A stretch of 64,000 bases of DNA from Nageia nagi. Lineage: Eukaryota > Pinophyta. Below are positions 11,116 through 24,386 of the stretch, in pieces. The notes beneath the pieces are model-generated. The model searched no databases and was not told the origin of the DNA. It saw nothing but the letters and a program-made list of their open reading frames with translations. The stretch is taken from the NCBI GenBank assembly GCA_050084985.1, contig JBITNC010000001.1:178188001-178252000 (forward strand), given 5' to 3'. The position numbers were made by a program, and so were the translations under genes. How positions within the stretch are numbered: position 1 is the first letter of the stretch; each line of letters opens with the position of its first letter.

Positions 11116-13585
11116 GATCTATACAGAGGTGGTGTTACAAAATACCATTGTTGGTAGGATAGAATGATATTACATTTTTTGAAGTCTCTCTAGGATCTTT
11201 TGCTACTCTTGCGTGATGCCTTTTGTGTTGCCTTTGATATATTTATATAACAATGTCTTTGTCTTCTTGGATTCTTGGGATCATTGCACATTACATCATT
11301 TGGGGAGTCGTTTTAGACATTTTACCCCTTTTACATTGTATAATGGTTCCTTACATTGATTACATTACCTTGGGTTTTGTTTTACCCAATTTTTAGAATA
11401 AATATCATTGAATCTCTAAAATGAATTATTTAATAAATAATAATTCATTTCTAGGCATCTACACCTTCATTGAAAACTAGTGGAGCATTCATGAATTTAG
11501 AAAGATGTGATTATCTTGTATGAATGATTTATGGTAACTTTCAACAAAAAATTATGATTTATAGTAATCCTTTATATTTTATTCCAATTTTTAAAGATTA
11601 TATTTTTTTCTTAACAACATTTCTTAATTATTGAATTTTATCATTATTTTATACTTCTATATGGAGAAGAAGAAGGTGAAAAAAAAAGAGGAATAGGAGA
11701 AAAGGAAAAAATATTGTTAAGGTTGAGTAGAAAACACTTGAGATACAAATCATAAACCATCTGACCAAAAGAATATTTGTAATGCATATAAAGTGGTGAA
11801 CTTACCTTAGGGAAATATATTCATCCTTGCTGTATTGAGTGTTGAAGCATTCAATTAGACATATCTTAAGGGGATAAAGTACATTCCAATCACAAATATA
11901 TTTTAAACCATAAATTTTGAAGATATTAAAATTAAAATAGAATTCACATATTAATAAATAAATGTAAACAATAAGTTAAATTATATTTTTATTGTTATTG
12001 GTTTACATATTTGGATTTATTAAGATTCACATCTAATTATACTAGCCAATTGTGAAGGTATTTTTTAAAAAGGACATAACCCAATTAACTATTTACATCA
12101 CAAAGTCTACTATACCATAAAAAGGATTACTTTAGGCCTAGATGATGATATAAGTTTACAAAAGTAATAAATTTTTCATCATACGAATTTCATAATAGAA
12201 AATTAGAATTTATCAAAGATGGTTAACATTAAACTAGTAAGCAAAATTGATCTCTCTTAATATTTTTGATAATATTTACAATTGTATCTATCTTATTTTC
12301 TACCCATGAAGGAATACAAACATATATATCAAACACTACTATGAAGGTAAAATGTAACTATGTATCCTAAGTATTATCAATGGTCTATGATCATTTGATT
12401 AATGAGTTAATTTTAGACCTATATTACTAATTTCTTATGACTCCTACTTACTATATAAAATATCATAAGAAATTTTTAGTACTTAAGATAAAATGTGAAA
12501 CCTTGGTTCATACAAAAAATAATTGAAAAATAAGTAGTTATGATTTTTTATTATAACTAGCATGAATAATTATCGATATAAATATGGCTCACCATAATAA
12601 ATTGGTATATATAAAAAATGATCATAATTAATATAAAGGGAGATATAAATACACAAGTTAGTATAATTACCCAAACCTTGGATGCAACCTGGAGTATTGA
12701 TAATACTCCTTGGTTACTGAAGGGTTGTTAGAGAAAAAAGAAGATGCTAAAAGTGGAAAAGGAGGTCAAATTTGAGTTGTAGGAGGAAGAAAATAGTTTA
12801 TAGGTGGGAGAAAGTGCAAAGATAATTAATATTGAAGAAGATCTAAAAATATCCTCTATAGTATTCACTCTTATCTATATGAATAAAAATAATACCTATG
12901 CAAATATGGCCAAGAAAGATATAGGCCTATCCAATGGTGTTGAAAAGTAATGTTCTATTTGTAGTGAATGTGGGCCTACTGCTAAATTACTATAGGGATA
13001 TAGTTTTTATCAATATTAGCTAATTGGCTAGTTCAAGTGCTTATTCATATTTCCTATTAAGATGTATACGATGCTAGAGGAAACATATGATAGATGTTTT
13101 GTGTTTTGATTATCTAAAGTTTGAAAGTATATAATTTGTAGTTTAGGCATTGTATTGGCTAGAAAAGTTATTTTTTGTATTCGATTAGAGATTACTTATA
13201 ATCCCATATATTAATATATAAAAATTTTACTTGACCCAAAAAAAATATAAATGCACAAATTTAAAAATAACCAAAATAGAATAACTAAAAAGTATAACTT
13301 ATCCTATGATTTATGTGTGGCTGCTTTGTATTAATGGAAACATTTATGCGATAGTTATGTTTTATCACATCCACTTAAGCCTTGAAAAATTACAAAAAAA
13401 TAGAAAATATTACCTATAAATTATTGGCATGATTAATGCATGAAATAATTATCAAAATACTAATATCATTATATTATAACAATAAATTTAATCTATAGTA
13501 ATAATTGAATAGATATTTGTATGGTCTATGGTGGTATCTACCCATAAGTATCAATGGAATGAGGATACAAAGTAAATGGAAGGAA
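11116..13585. other. No recognisable gene; may hold the decayed LINE 5' part
   Basis: AT-rich sequence with frequent stops in all frames. A LINE endonuclease would be expected in the last kilobase or so before the reverse transcriptase at 13.6 kb, but no endonuclease motif can be read. Confidence 0.3.
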
Positions 13586-13589
13586 GAAT

Positions 13590-15920
13590 GAGTGGAACAA
13601 AAAAGTGTTTGGGGATATTTATGAAAAAATAAAAATTAAGGTAAATATGGAAAACCTCCATACAAAAAATTAACTTGATAATTTAACTATCAACCTATGT
13701 GATAAGGAGAAGTATCATTTGGTCAACTTGAATAGTCTTTAACTTAAGAGAGATTTCTTAAAATAAAAAATTGAAGTAGTCATGGATTAAGGATGATGAT
13801 TGGAATTATAATATTTTTATAAACATGAAGTTCCTCTATTTTCCAATGATGAAGGGAAGAATACATGGAAGATATTAGTAAGATAGTAATTTATTATTTT
13901 ATCATATTATTCTCACAAGATCTAGTGAATTAGGAGATACAAACTTAGAATTTGAATTTACTTCTACCTATATTTGTAAATGATAATAATAACACATTGG
14001 AACACAATATGAACATGAAAGAAGTTAATAATACTATGTCCATCATGGGTAAAGAGAAAACACCATGTTTAGATGGTTTTCCTCCATGCTTCTTTTAACA
14101 TTTTTAAAGATATCATTACAAATTATTTTATGAAAATAATGAAGAAATATATTTAAAAAAAAATGATTCTAAATAATTTAAAATATACCTTTATTTCTCT
14201 CATTCTTAAATATAATTACTTTAAAATAATTTGGCCTATTTTTTGCAACACAATCTACAAAATAATCTTAAGAATCCTGATTAATTATTTGAAGAAATAC
14301 ATTGGTATTATCACTTCAAAATAATAATGGTTATTGGTAAGAAGGAAAATATTTTATAGGTTCATTTTAGTCCATGAGGTATCTTACTCAATTATGATTA
14401 ATAAAATAAAAGACATTCTTTTAACACATGACATTAGTAAGATCTATGATAGAGTCAACTACAACTATTCACTCAAAACTTTAAATAAACTTGCCTTTAA
14501 ATTAGCGTGAGTTGGTTGGATCAACTAATATATTTTCTTTGTTAAAATTTATATTTTAGTGAATAGTTATTGTCAAAATTATTTAGATATAAAATAGTAA
14601 TATTCAAAAAATAATTAAATTTAAGAAAAATATAAGTAATTACAAAGAAGCATCAAGTCAAATAGTGAACAAAATTAAATAAAAGATTTATAACTTCTTT
14701 AAAGCACCCATATAAGATATAATATTATTATAAGGATCCTAAATTTTGGGGTTGGTAAATTCCTAAATGCTTTTATGGTAATCCCTCTATTTATGGACAT
14801 AATGACCAAATGGATTTGGGATCCCCTTATGAAATAAATTTAACAAGTATTAAAATCTTGAAATGATAAGTATCTTTCCTCATGGAAAGAGTGATTTTGA
14901 TTCAAAATATGCCATAATATATAGTTTATTATTTATATTCAATAGTAAAAACCCCTTAAGGGATCATAAGGATTTTGATCACCATTACAAGGAAATTTCT
15001 TTGAAAAGTTAATTTGAAGTGCTATAAATTTCTACTAGTGCATTGGAGCAATATTTTCCTTACCAAATTTAAAGGGGGATTTAGTTTGAAAATTTTAGAT
15101 ATTTTTCATAAATAATTATATGCTAAGATTATTTTGTGATTATTTAAATATTTTGAAAAGTACTAATCATAAGAACTAATTATAAGATCATAAAATTCAC
15201 TATCCAAATAGTTAAGAGTAGATTCATTTATTTTGTATTGTAACCATTCTTGTGACTCAAAAATTATAACTTTATGATGGATTATATGGAGGTGATCACT
15301 AAAGTTAAAATAAAATTTTAGGAACAAGAATTCAATTATATTCTAGGAAGATTGTTGGTATGAGATTCATGAACATTCAAAAATCACTAGCAATTATTAA
15401 ACATCACAATCCCTCTTCAACATGCATGAATTTATTTGGTGTTAAACTATATAAAAATTTAGGTAGTAAAGATATTCCTAAGTTGGAGGAATGTAATGTT
15501 AGTAGAAGGGTTAAATAGTGGGAAACCTCTTAAATGGAGGATAATATATTTAAGGTTATGATTAGCCCTCTTAATGCAAAAGATTATTTGGTTCGATGAA
15601 AAGTTAAAGAGGGTAACTTTTTAATCAAATAGAGCTATGGGTGATTATTAAAGGTGATGATATATCCTTATATTGAGCCTAAATATATTTAGGGGTCTAA
15701 CTCATCCCAAAAAATCATAAGTTTCTAATGGTTGGTCATTCATATAAGAACTTTGATCTAAGATAAGTTTCAAAGAATGGATTTTCTTGAACCACTTAAG
15801 TACCTTTTGAATGACCAAAAGGAAATTAATGATTATATTTTGTTCATTGTACCTTTACATTGTAAATATAAAGTTAGTTTTACAATAAATTCAATGTTTC
15901 TTGGTGATTATTTTGATTCT
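13590..15920 (+). pseudogene. Decayed plant LINE (L1-type) reverse transcriptase to zinc-knuckle tail
   Basis: Domain traces occur in the right order on the plus strand, with many stops and shifts. At 13593 WNKKVFGDI matches the linker before LINE RT ('WN..VFG.I'). At 14051 KEKTPCLDGFPPCFF matches 'DKAPGPDGF...FF'. At about 14232 WPIFCNTIYKIILRILINYL matches 'RPISLCN..YKI..K.LA.RL'. At about 14366 FILVHEVSYSI is followed by DISKIYDRVNYNYS ('D.SKAYDRV.W'). At 14876-14890 SSWKE matches the post-RT region. At about 15033 HWSNIFLTKFKGGFSLKIL matches 'W..I..PK..GGLGI..L'. At about 15690-15870 GSNSSQKIISF and the run to IVPLHCKYK resemble the zf-RVT domain. Such proteins drive target-primed retrotransposition. 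No poly-A tail or target duplication was found. Confidence 0.7.
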
Positions 15921-15929
15921 TAAGCAACA

Positions 15930-17199
15930 TTCTAAAAATATGGTAATTAGCAAGTAGGATTATGTAACATTTAAGATCAAAGTTTTAAAGATAATGAATT
16001 TAATATTAATTTGTATGATATTTAATCATGAGCATAATATTATATTTTTAAGTAAAATATTTATCATTTACCCCCTAGTAAAATATTAGGACACTAATAA
16101 AGTTATGATAAGTATAATAAAATAGAATCCTCAATCAATACTTGATTAGTGGGAATCTAAGGAAAGTTGTGGATTTAATTTTGGATATCATGAAGCATAT
16201 ATTGTTTATATCTTTTCCATTGGTCTCTTCCTATAGAATTCAAAGTAGGCAAAATTCATGAACTTAGTAATAGATATGCACATTACTCAAGAATAATGCT
16301 CCTCCAATATGATTATTAAGGGATGTTATCAAGACATTATTAATAGATCTAGTTTTAAATATTTATTTAATTATAAATTGGTCTCTTTGGAACAAAAATT
16401 TTATTAATCAAATTAGAATCAATATCATATATTTTAAGTACTAAAAGTGATTAAGAAATTAGTTGATATACTAACTAATGTAGAAGTGGATTTTATAACT
16501 CATTATAGAATAATTAAAGAAATGTTCACACTAGGGAAATTTATCTCAAATCTAGAAATGGAAAATGGTGTTGAAATGATTCAATACAATATAATATTTA
16601 AATGATTTAATACAATTCACACTAAATCATTTATTTATGTTGTTGATGATAGAAATATGCATATATAATTATAACTCTACAAGCTTAAATTAAGTTGTTA
16701 TTTATTTATCTATATGAAGGATATTAGTATTATAGTAATGTACGAAGTGGGAATTTTTTTGTCTAAAGCTATGTAGGGATGTCATTAGAATCAAAAGAGA
16801 TTTCAGTTGATACCCCTTATAAATATTATATTTGAATAAAAAACTAACACTAAATAATCTAAAATATATATAAAGACATATTTGTAATAAAAAAATAATG
16901 AACTTGATAAATACCCAATTACAATGGTAGAGTTTGAACTTCACCATTTTATTAAATTAAAATGTTCTAATAAGATTTGACCCTTGCATGCATGAATGTT
17001 TAGAGTTTTCTAATGACCACCTTATCAAACCACACCCTACCTATATAATTCATATGTGGGATTGCATTCTTATCCTACACTACTATAAAAGCCTAAATTG
17101 TATCAACATGATCATCAAAATGAAATGTATTTAAAAAATAAAAATAAAAAGTGCTTTGTATCCTAATGCTATATACGATGCTAATGTAAACATTAGAAA
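15930..17199. other. No recognisable gene
   Basis: AT-rich intergenic DNA between the LINE tail and the small LTR element. An 81-codon minus-strand frame at 16702-16947 is hydrophobic low-complexity and looks like chance. Confidence 0.3.
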
Positions 17200-17586
17200 T
17201 GTAAGAATGGATTAGAAATTCTAAAATAGATTAATGAGTCAAATATTACAATATTAAAAAAGGATATTTAAATAACAACACCATAAATATAACAACTACC
17301 TACAAAAGTGGTTATCTAATCGACACCATAAATATAACAACTACCTAACTAACAATTATGATGCTAAATAAGGTCAAGATGCTAACTATTATATTACACA
17401 TGTCAAATATTCCTAAACTCCTATGACACCTAATGACATGTGGAATTTCTTACACTTACAAACTTGGAAATATAAAATATAAATATGTTTTTCTCTCACA
17501 TACATGCTAATGACACCTACATATTTATGACACCTAATTTAATAATATTACAATCATTTTAATCCTTAAGGATTAGGTTTCCAACA
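17200..17586 (-). repeat. 3' LTR of the small element
   Basis: 387 bp. It contains the internal direct repeat ACCATAAATATAACAACTAC (at about 17279 and 17325), also present three times in the other LTR. On the minus strand it starts TGTTGGAAACC and ends CATTCTTACA. Confidence 0.85.
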
Positions 17587-17600
17587 TCCCCTCTTAATCC
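17587..17600 (-). other. Polypurine tract
   Basis: The minus strand reads ATTAAGAGGGGA immediately before the LTR start TGTTGG. This is where plus-strand DNA synthesis would be primed. Confidence 0.7.
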
Positions 17601-18500
17601 AAAAAGGATTAAGAAAAATAAGTAAAAATAAAAAGATTTACCATAAGGTGTGTAGAAAATTCTTCACTAACAAAAAATATGCAATCTCCTCAAATAGATC
17701 CACCTCAAGAATTAAGCCTATGTTCCCCCTTTTATCCAAAGGGATAAAAATATCATAACAAAAGTATTCTTCATAAGAGAATCAATAAAAGTGTCTCCAT
17801 CCAAATAAGAAGAGTATTAGATGAAGTTAGAGAATAAATAAGTGCAACCAACCCTCCTCTATGAAATAATGAAGAAATGAATTTTCTTAAACATAGGTAA
17901 TTCCAATGAAGATGAAAACTCCACAAGTAAAGAACTCAAATGAATCACCAACAAATATCTCCTGAATGAAGAGAAATAAGTTGTGAAGAATAATATTATC
18001 CACCATGAATACCAAAATATGTATATAAATAAATATATACTAAGTCTCTCACACATAGCATGTTCATACAAGATGTGATTTGCCACATTCACACCATTGA
18101 ATCTATCTCATACACTTGCTTCAAATCTCATCAAAGTTGTCATATCAAAGGAGCCATGAAGAAATTTTACCTTAACAACCAAATTTCTCCACACATGAAA
18201 TCATGAAGAAAGGTGTTTAGAAATCAATTTTTTTCAAATTATATTTCTTGATGGGTTTTTTTGTATATTTCTTCACAAATATGGAATGAAACTATCAACT
18301 CTACTATAAGGAAAGAGGTTTATCTACATCTTGTGTTAAGATGGAATTTATATAAAAATAATAGCCATAAAAATCAATCCAACATTTACCATATAAATCA
18401 CATATAGTAGGAATAATAACAATAATTTTACCCTAGAAGAAAAATAATAAAACACACCTTAAAAAAATATAGACTCGAACTAAAATGGAGTTTCTTCTTC

Positions 18501-18516
18501 CTTGCTCCGATATCAA
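18501..18516 (-). other. Primer binding site (Met-tRNA type)
   Basis: The minus strand reads TTGATATCGGAGCAAG directly next to the LTR edge. TGATATCGGAGC differs from TGGTATCAGAGC at two positions. Confidence 0.75.
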
Positions 18517-18952
18517 TGTAAGAATGGATCATAAATTCCAAAATAAATTAATGAGTTAACTACTACAATCTTGAAGAAGGATATTTAAAGAACCACAAAA
18601 GTGGTTATCTAACCAAAACCATAAATATAACAACTACCTACAAAATTTGTTATCTAACTAACACCATAAATATAACAACTACCTACAAAAGTGGTTATCT
18701 AATTGATGCCATAAATATAGCAACAAACTAATTAATAACCATGATGCTAAATAAGCTAAATATGCTAACTAATCTATGACATATGTAAAATATTTCTAAA
18801 ATCCTATGAAACCTAATGATATGTGAAATTTCTTCCACTTACAAACTTGGAAATATAAAATATAAAAAAAAATTTCTCTCATCTACATGCTAATGACACC
18901 TAAACTAATAATATTACAATCACCTTAATCCCTAAGGATTATGTTTCCAATA
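18517..18952 (-). repeat. 5' LTR of the small element
   Basis: 436 bp. It is longer than its partner because the ACCATAAATATAACAACTAC unit (roughly 42-46 bp) occurs three times here. The terminal CA has become TA. Divergence between the two LTRs is clearly visible by eye, so the insertion is old. Confidence 0.85.
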
Positions 18953-19024
18953 AGAAAAAGAATCAGCCCTAACATATAATTTAGATACACTTGATGTCAT
19001 CCTAGCATCAAAAATTCTTTAGTA

Positions 19025-19182
19025 TTAACAATAGTGTTAGAGATAGCGTTAATGATAGTGTTAGAGATAACATTAGGACATAATATATGCATGAGGTATG
19101 TAAACTTGATATACACATGTGGTATATAAAATTGATATATGTATAGGATATATAAACTTGATATACATATGGGGTATGTAAT
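19025..19182. repeat. Two short tandem repeats (21 bp and 26 bp)
   Basis: AATAGTGTTAGAGATA is repeated about three times at 19028-19075. Then GGTATGTAAACTTGATATAC recurs at about 19095, 19121, 19147 and 19173, a 26-bp period. They mark the left border of the PPR-derived repeat region. Confidence 0.7.
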
Positions 19183-19699
19183 TAATATATGCAAAGGAAG
19201 ACTAGATGAGAGGAGACGTGGTGAGACCAAATGATGTAAAATGTTTTTCCTAGGAGGTCAAAGTGGGTATTTTAGTCTATGACCTTGCAGACTTGTAGTA
19301 TTCTTCTATATTTTACATATATGTTTGTGCTTTGTATTTTTGTGATTTATTTAAGAAAAACTATTAATCTTGAAAAATATTGTAGACCATGAAATTATGT
19401 TTACATCATGCATTTTATCAAACTTATCTTAGGTATTGTGCATTCTTTCACATATTTCATGTGTCTATGGACTTTTTTAGAAAACCTATTTTGTATATCA
19501 CACAATTATTATAGATCATGAAAGTATGTTTTCATCATGCATATTATCAAATAAATATTGAATATTATTTTACTCTTTCACATGTTTTATTATCTATGGG
19601 GCATTTTTATAAAACACATTTTGTGTATCATAAAATCATTGCAAACTATGAAACTTTGTTTGGATTATTCATATTGTCAAACAAACCCATAGCATTTGA

Positions 19700-20130
19700 T
19701 TTATAAGCACCAAGTAGACACATAAACACACCCAATTAAGGGTTTATGGGTATTTTGGAAGTGAATTTTAAAGCTCTTATATCTTGAACAAACCATAATA
19801 TTTTATTTATGAGCATTAATTAGATACATCTATACACCTAATTCAAGGTTTATGGGTATTTTAACAATGAAGTTAAAGGCTTCCTCAAGATAGTCTTTTT
19901 GAACCATAACATTTGATTTACAAGCACCAAGTAGACATATGTGCACACCCAATTCAAGTTTTATGGGTATTATGGTAGTGAAGTTTAAATATCCCTCAAT
20001 ATAGCTTGCACAAACCACAACATTTGATTTACAAGTATGAAGTAGATACATGCACACACCTAATTCAAGGTTTATGGGTATTTTGGCAATGAAGTCCAAA
20101 GCTCCCTCAAGATATCCTACACAACCAAGA
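19700..20130 (-). repeat. Tandem repeat of a PPR E-motif fragment, about 120 bp, 3-4 copies
   Basis: Minus-strand codons give HYTCIFNLLGCVGYLEGALD, then IAKIPINLELGVCMYLL, then IIPIKLELGVHICLLGAC and IVKIPINLELGV. These are successive copies of the PPR E-domain signature 'M.IKPD..VW..LLGAC'. The unit boundaries fall at TTTATGGGTATT blocks. The E domain normally ends RNA-editing PPR proteins and occurs once per protein, so tandem copies are abnormal. Confidence 0.7.
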
Positions 20131-20411
20131 AGGTTAAAAATGCATGTATAATGATTAATCATATGGTTGTAAGATATACACAAAATAAAAGACTTGTAGA
20201 GTATTTTAAGAAGATGCAATTGTCAAGTGTAAAATTGGATACATGATGAAACACAATACTTTAAGAAAGTGTCAAAAACTAATCCAAAAGTGGTAAGTTG
20301 GGAAAAAATAGCTTGTAATACTTAATAACTATTCAACCCAAAAATTTAAATATTATGTTATTTTCCCTCCATAATAAGCACAATAAGATATAAAGGTTGG
20401 ATGTCTCTCCC

Positions 20412-20636
20412 TCATGAAACTATGTATGCACCATGCATCTTGTTAAATAATTTTTTGGCCTTTTGTATTATTCCACATTTTGCATACATACCTATTAGTC
20501 CATTAAAAACTACAACATTTGATTCAAATCCATTTTCAACTACTCTTTGATGGATGCCCATACCTTTTTCTAGAGCTCCCATGGTGGCACATGATGGGAG
20601 AATAATACATCCCAAGAATAATGCAATAAGAGTCAC
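20412..20636 (-). pseudogene. PPR fragment (one L-S pair)
   Basis: 74 codons open: CATMGALEKGMGIHQRVVEN, then SNVVVFNGLIGMYAKCGIIQ and KAKKLFNKMHGAYIVS. This is a standard PLS-class PPR segment: the end of an L motif ('GAL..G..IH..V...GF') followed by an S motif ('NALI.MYAKCG....A..LF..M'). PPR proteins bind single-stranded RNA in plastids and mitochondria. There is no transit peptide or full array, so this is a fragment, but it is one of the best-preserved pieces in copy A. Confidence 0.75.
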
Positions 20637-21071
20637 TCTTACTATTAAAGTATTTACAACCCTTATCCATTATACCTATATGGTTGCATGCAAGTAGAAC
20701 ATATACATAAATTTATATATGTAAGTAGAATACATATAAAGGTTTCTAATGCTAGTTTTGTTCTTTCTTAAGAGCCCTTATTTGTTTCACAACAAAGGGT
20801 TCTTAGTAAAGCATAAAATATATCCTGTAAGACCTTCTTGAAAGAGATTGAAATTATTCTTACATCATGCATATTATTAAAGAATTCTTGAACATTGTGT
20901 TATTTTTCAACTTATCACTTTTGGATTGGTTTTTGACACTTAGAATTTTTTTGGGTTGAATAGTTTCTTTCCTTCTCTAAGCTAGTTTTAGGATCATATG
21001 GTACTCTATTTAAATCATTTCTTATCATATCATGCATGTTATGAAATAATTTTTAGACCTTATGTATTATT

Positions 21072-21293
21072 TCATAGTTTTGCTTCTATCAGGGTAGTTA
21101 GAACCACAACATTCAAGGAAAAACCATTTTTAATTACTCTTTGATGGATCTCTATACCTTCTGCTAGAGCTCTTATTTTGCATACATATCTATGGGCCTT
21201 GAGTATTGTTCCATACTTTGCATACATTTCTACATAGGCATTCAAAACTATAATATTTGAGTTACAAAGAACCAAGTAGACACATCCACACAC
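21072..21293 (-). pseudogene. PPR hybrid-module fragment
   Basis: IVLNAYVEMYAKYGTILKAH runs into KIRALAEGIEIHQRVIKNGF. The first half of an S motif is joined to the last half of an L motif with the middle missing, followed by the start of another S motif. The same junction recurs at 21986-22189. Confidence 0.65.
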
Positions 21294-21407
21294 CCAATTT
21301 AGGGTTTATGGGTATTTTGGAACTCAAGCTCAATCATAGTGAGCCTAATTATGATGTTGGCCATGGTATCTCGAATGATGGTCCAATGGAACTAACTAGT
21401 AACTATG

Positions 21408-21408
<1 letters not shown>

Positions 21409-21440
<32 letters not shown>
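21409..21440. repeat. TA microsatellite
   Basis: About 15 uninterrupted TA units. Shorter TA runs occur at the equivalent place near 22335, suggesting this was part of the repeated unit. Confidence 0.9.
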
Positions 21441-21444
<4 letters not shown>

Positions 21445-21985
21445 CAAGTAGAATAGATACAAAGGTTTCTCATGGTATTGAAGTTTTATTCTTTGCATGC
21501 TATATTTTGTGCTTTGCTGAGATCTTTTTTTGTTTCTCATTAAAAGAATGAGAAATAAATAAAGGGTTCTTACAAAACACATAATATAACTGGCAACACC
21601 TTCTTGAAAGAGATTAATTCAAATTATGAATATTATATAGTTTAATAATATTTACATATTCATAATTTGAATTTATGTATTGAAATAAGGTCTTTGATCT
21701 ATTTAGAATATGTATTGGAAAGATTACTTGCAAAGGTTACGGAGTCAGGACTCACACCCAACAATTGCATTCCATGAAACTATGCTTACATCATGCATAT
21801 TGTTAAATAATTCTTGGGCTTTGTATTTTTTGCTAGTTTACCCCACTTTTAGATTGGTTTTTGATACTTAGAAAATATTTATTTTGAAAAGTTTGTTTCC
21901 TTTTCTAAGATAATTTTGGATCATATGGTACTATATTTAAATAATTTCATATCACATCATGCATCTTGTGAAATAATTCTTGGGC

Positions 21986-22189
21986 CTAGTGTATTATTTC
22001 ACATTTTGCATACATGTCTCTTATGGAAGTTAGAACCATAAAGTTCAATACAAAACTATTTTCAACTACTCTTTGATGAATGTCCATACCTTCTTCTAGA
22101 GCTTCCATTTTGCATACATATTTATGGGTCTTGAGTATTGTTCTACATTTTGCATACATGTCAATCCAAGCATTCAAAACCAAAAACAT
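21986..22189 (-). pseudogene. PPR hybrid-module fragment, second copy
   Basis: FLVLNAWIDMYAKCRTIL runs into KMEALEEGMDIHQRVVENSF and then VLTSIRDMYAKCEIIH. This is the same S-half/L-half fusion as at 21.1-21.3 kb, about 0.9 kb away in the same orientation, with matching flanking blocks (ATCATGCATCTTGTGAAATA). Confidence 0.65.
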
Positions 22190-24386
22190 TTAATTTACAA
22201 AGCATCAAGTAGATACATTCACATACCCAATTTAGGGTTTATGGGTATTTTGGCACCCAAGCTTAATCATAGTAAGCCCAATAATGATGTTGGCCATGAT
22301 CTCCCAAAGGATGGCATAATGGAACTTTCTATCAATATATATATATGATGAAAGATAAAGGTATGTTCATGATCAAGTGCACCATATGATATAAAATTAT
22401 CTAAATGCACCAACATATAATATAAAATGATGTAATTACACCATATCTATATGAAATGATGCTACTATACCATATGATATGAAATTATTCAAATATACTT
22501 TACAGTTCCAATTATTACTTAAATGAATCAAATATGATATATAGTACTGCTACCATAACATTTGATTTAGAAGCACCAAGTAGACACATCCACACACCTA
22601 AGAAGAGCTTTTTAAAAAATTGAAATGGAACATAAAACTTGATAGATATATATGCAAAATATGGGAGATACATGATGGAGACATAGTTTCATGAACTATA
22701 ATGTGGAATATGTATGATGCAAACATAATTTCATATCATATGTCATAATTTATTTATATAAATATTATGATATAGACCAAAAAATAAAGGAAAATATAAC
22801 ATATTACATTATTTTTATCTCATCATTATGTATATAGAACATGACATCCACTTGGGAACCACATATTTTTTCTATATTTGGCTAAGCATTACAAACATGT
22901 TTTTGCCAACTTACCATTTTTGGGTCATTTAGATCATCTAGATAAATCATTTAATATCATGTCATAATTTATTTGTATAAAGGTTTTGATATAGGCCAAG
23001 AAATGAATGAACCCATAATATGCTCCATTATTTTCATCTCATCATTCGGTATATACAACATGACATCCACTTGGGAATCATATATTTTTTCCATATTTTG
23101 TTAAGTATTATAGGTCAAGAAATGAAGGAGCCCATAACATGTTCCATTATTTTTAATCACTTGAAATGTTTTTATCATTTTGAGTTTAATTTTGATATGA
23201 AGGGTTGGAGGAGAGAAGTGCATCTATATTATTTCATACCATACATATAGTGCACTTAACATAGTTTCATATCTTATAGTATACTTAGATCATTTCATAT
23301 CATATATATAGTATACTTGATGAAACAATTTCATATCTTGTCTATGCATATATTATGATCATTGTTAGAGGAGAGAGGGGAATTTGGTGTATTGGAAATC
23401 CCAAAAAGATGAGGCGAGACCAAACGTGATGAGACATGGTGATACTAGAGGAGAAGAGGCAAGACATGGCTTGTAAATCGACTATTGTGGCTTGTGCAAG
23501 CTATCTTAAGAATCACCTATTAAACATGGAATAAAGTATTTTTCATCATATATGCATATGTATATAAGAATCATTTCATGTCATATGGTATAGTTGTAAT
23601 TGCCTCATCATATTGTGATCTCTACAGTTTTAAGCATCTAGGTTGGTTTTGTGGTAACATTATGAACAATGCTAAAGCATAACAGTGATATATCTTTTGA
23701 GATATTGAAAATGTAGCTAGTATTTAAGTTTCTAATTCATGATGTTTTTTACATGTTATCTAGGAGGAAAGAAATCCAACCTTTATATCTTGTTGTGTTT
23801 ATTATGTAGGTAAGCAACATAGCATATCATATACAATAATGTAGATAGAATTATTAATAGATAGCATTGATTAATAATTCTATCTATATTAGTATCATAC
23901 TTATCATAGTGGTTTTTCAAAATTCAATTCTTATAATCATGTAATTGTTATTTATAATTTGCAAGTACAAATATAGCAACAAGTATTTCATTTTTGATAA
24001 CTTGAAATGCTTGGTAACTTTCCAAGCACCCGATAAATTATTATACATGCATTATTGACCTTCTTGGCCATGTAGGCTAGGAAGTATTGAACATTATATA
24101 TAGTGCACTTGGTTCATTTTATATCATATGGTGTACTTAGATAAGTAACATAGCATTTAAATTTCTAGGTTGAATAGTTGTTATGTATTACAAGCATATT
24201 TTTGCCAACTTACCACTTTTGAATTAGTTTTGACACTTTTTTAAAATATAGTATTTCATTATGGGTGTAATATGATAATAATTAGTCATCATATTGAAGA
24301 GTTTAAGGGCATATTTAATTTAGCTATGAATTGCATATCCTTTAATTATTTCATTCCATGAGATTATATCTGGAAACTTAGGCAAT

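Larger units (their letters stand above)
17200..18952 (-). mobile_element. Small non-autonomous LTR element (TRIM-like), complete
   Basis: Two direct repeats flank about 930 bp. The left copy (17200-17586) starts TGTAAGAATGG and ends GGTTTCCAACA; the right copy (18517-18952) starts TGTAAGAATGG and ends GTTTCCAATA. A Met-tRNA type PBS abuts the right copy and a purine tract abuts the left copy, both on the minus strand, so the element points leftward. AGAAA flanks both sides (17195-17199 and 18953-18957), a perfect 5-bp target duplication. The interior codes for nothing recognisable, so movement must have depended on proteins of another element. At under 1.8 kb with LTRs near 400 bp it is larger than classical TRIMs but of the same type. 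Confidence 0.85.

Noticed and set aside
16702-16947. Hydrophobic 81-codon frame
   Set aside because: Low-complexity AT-rich translation without start context, conservation clue or neighbours.
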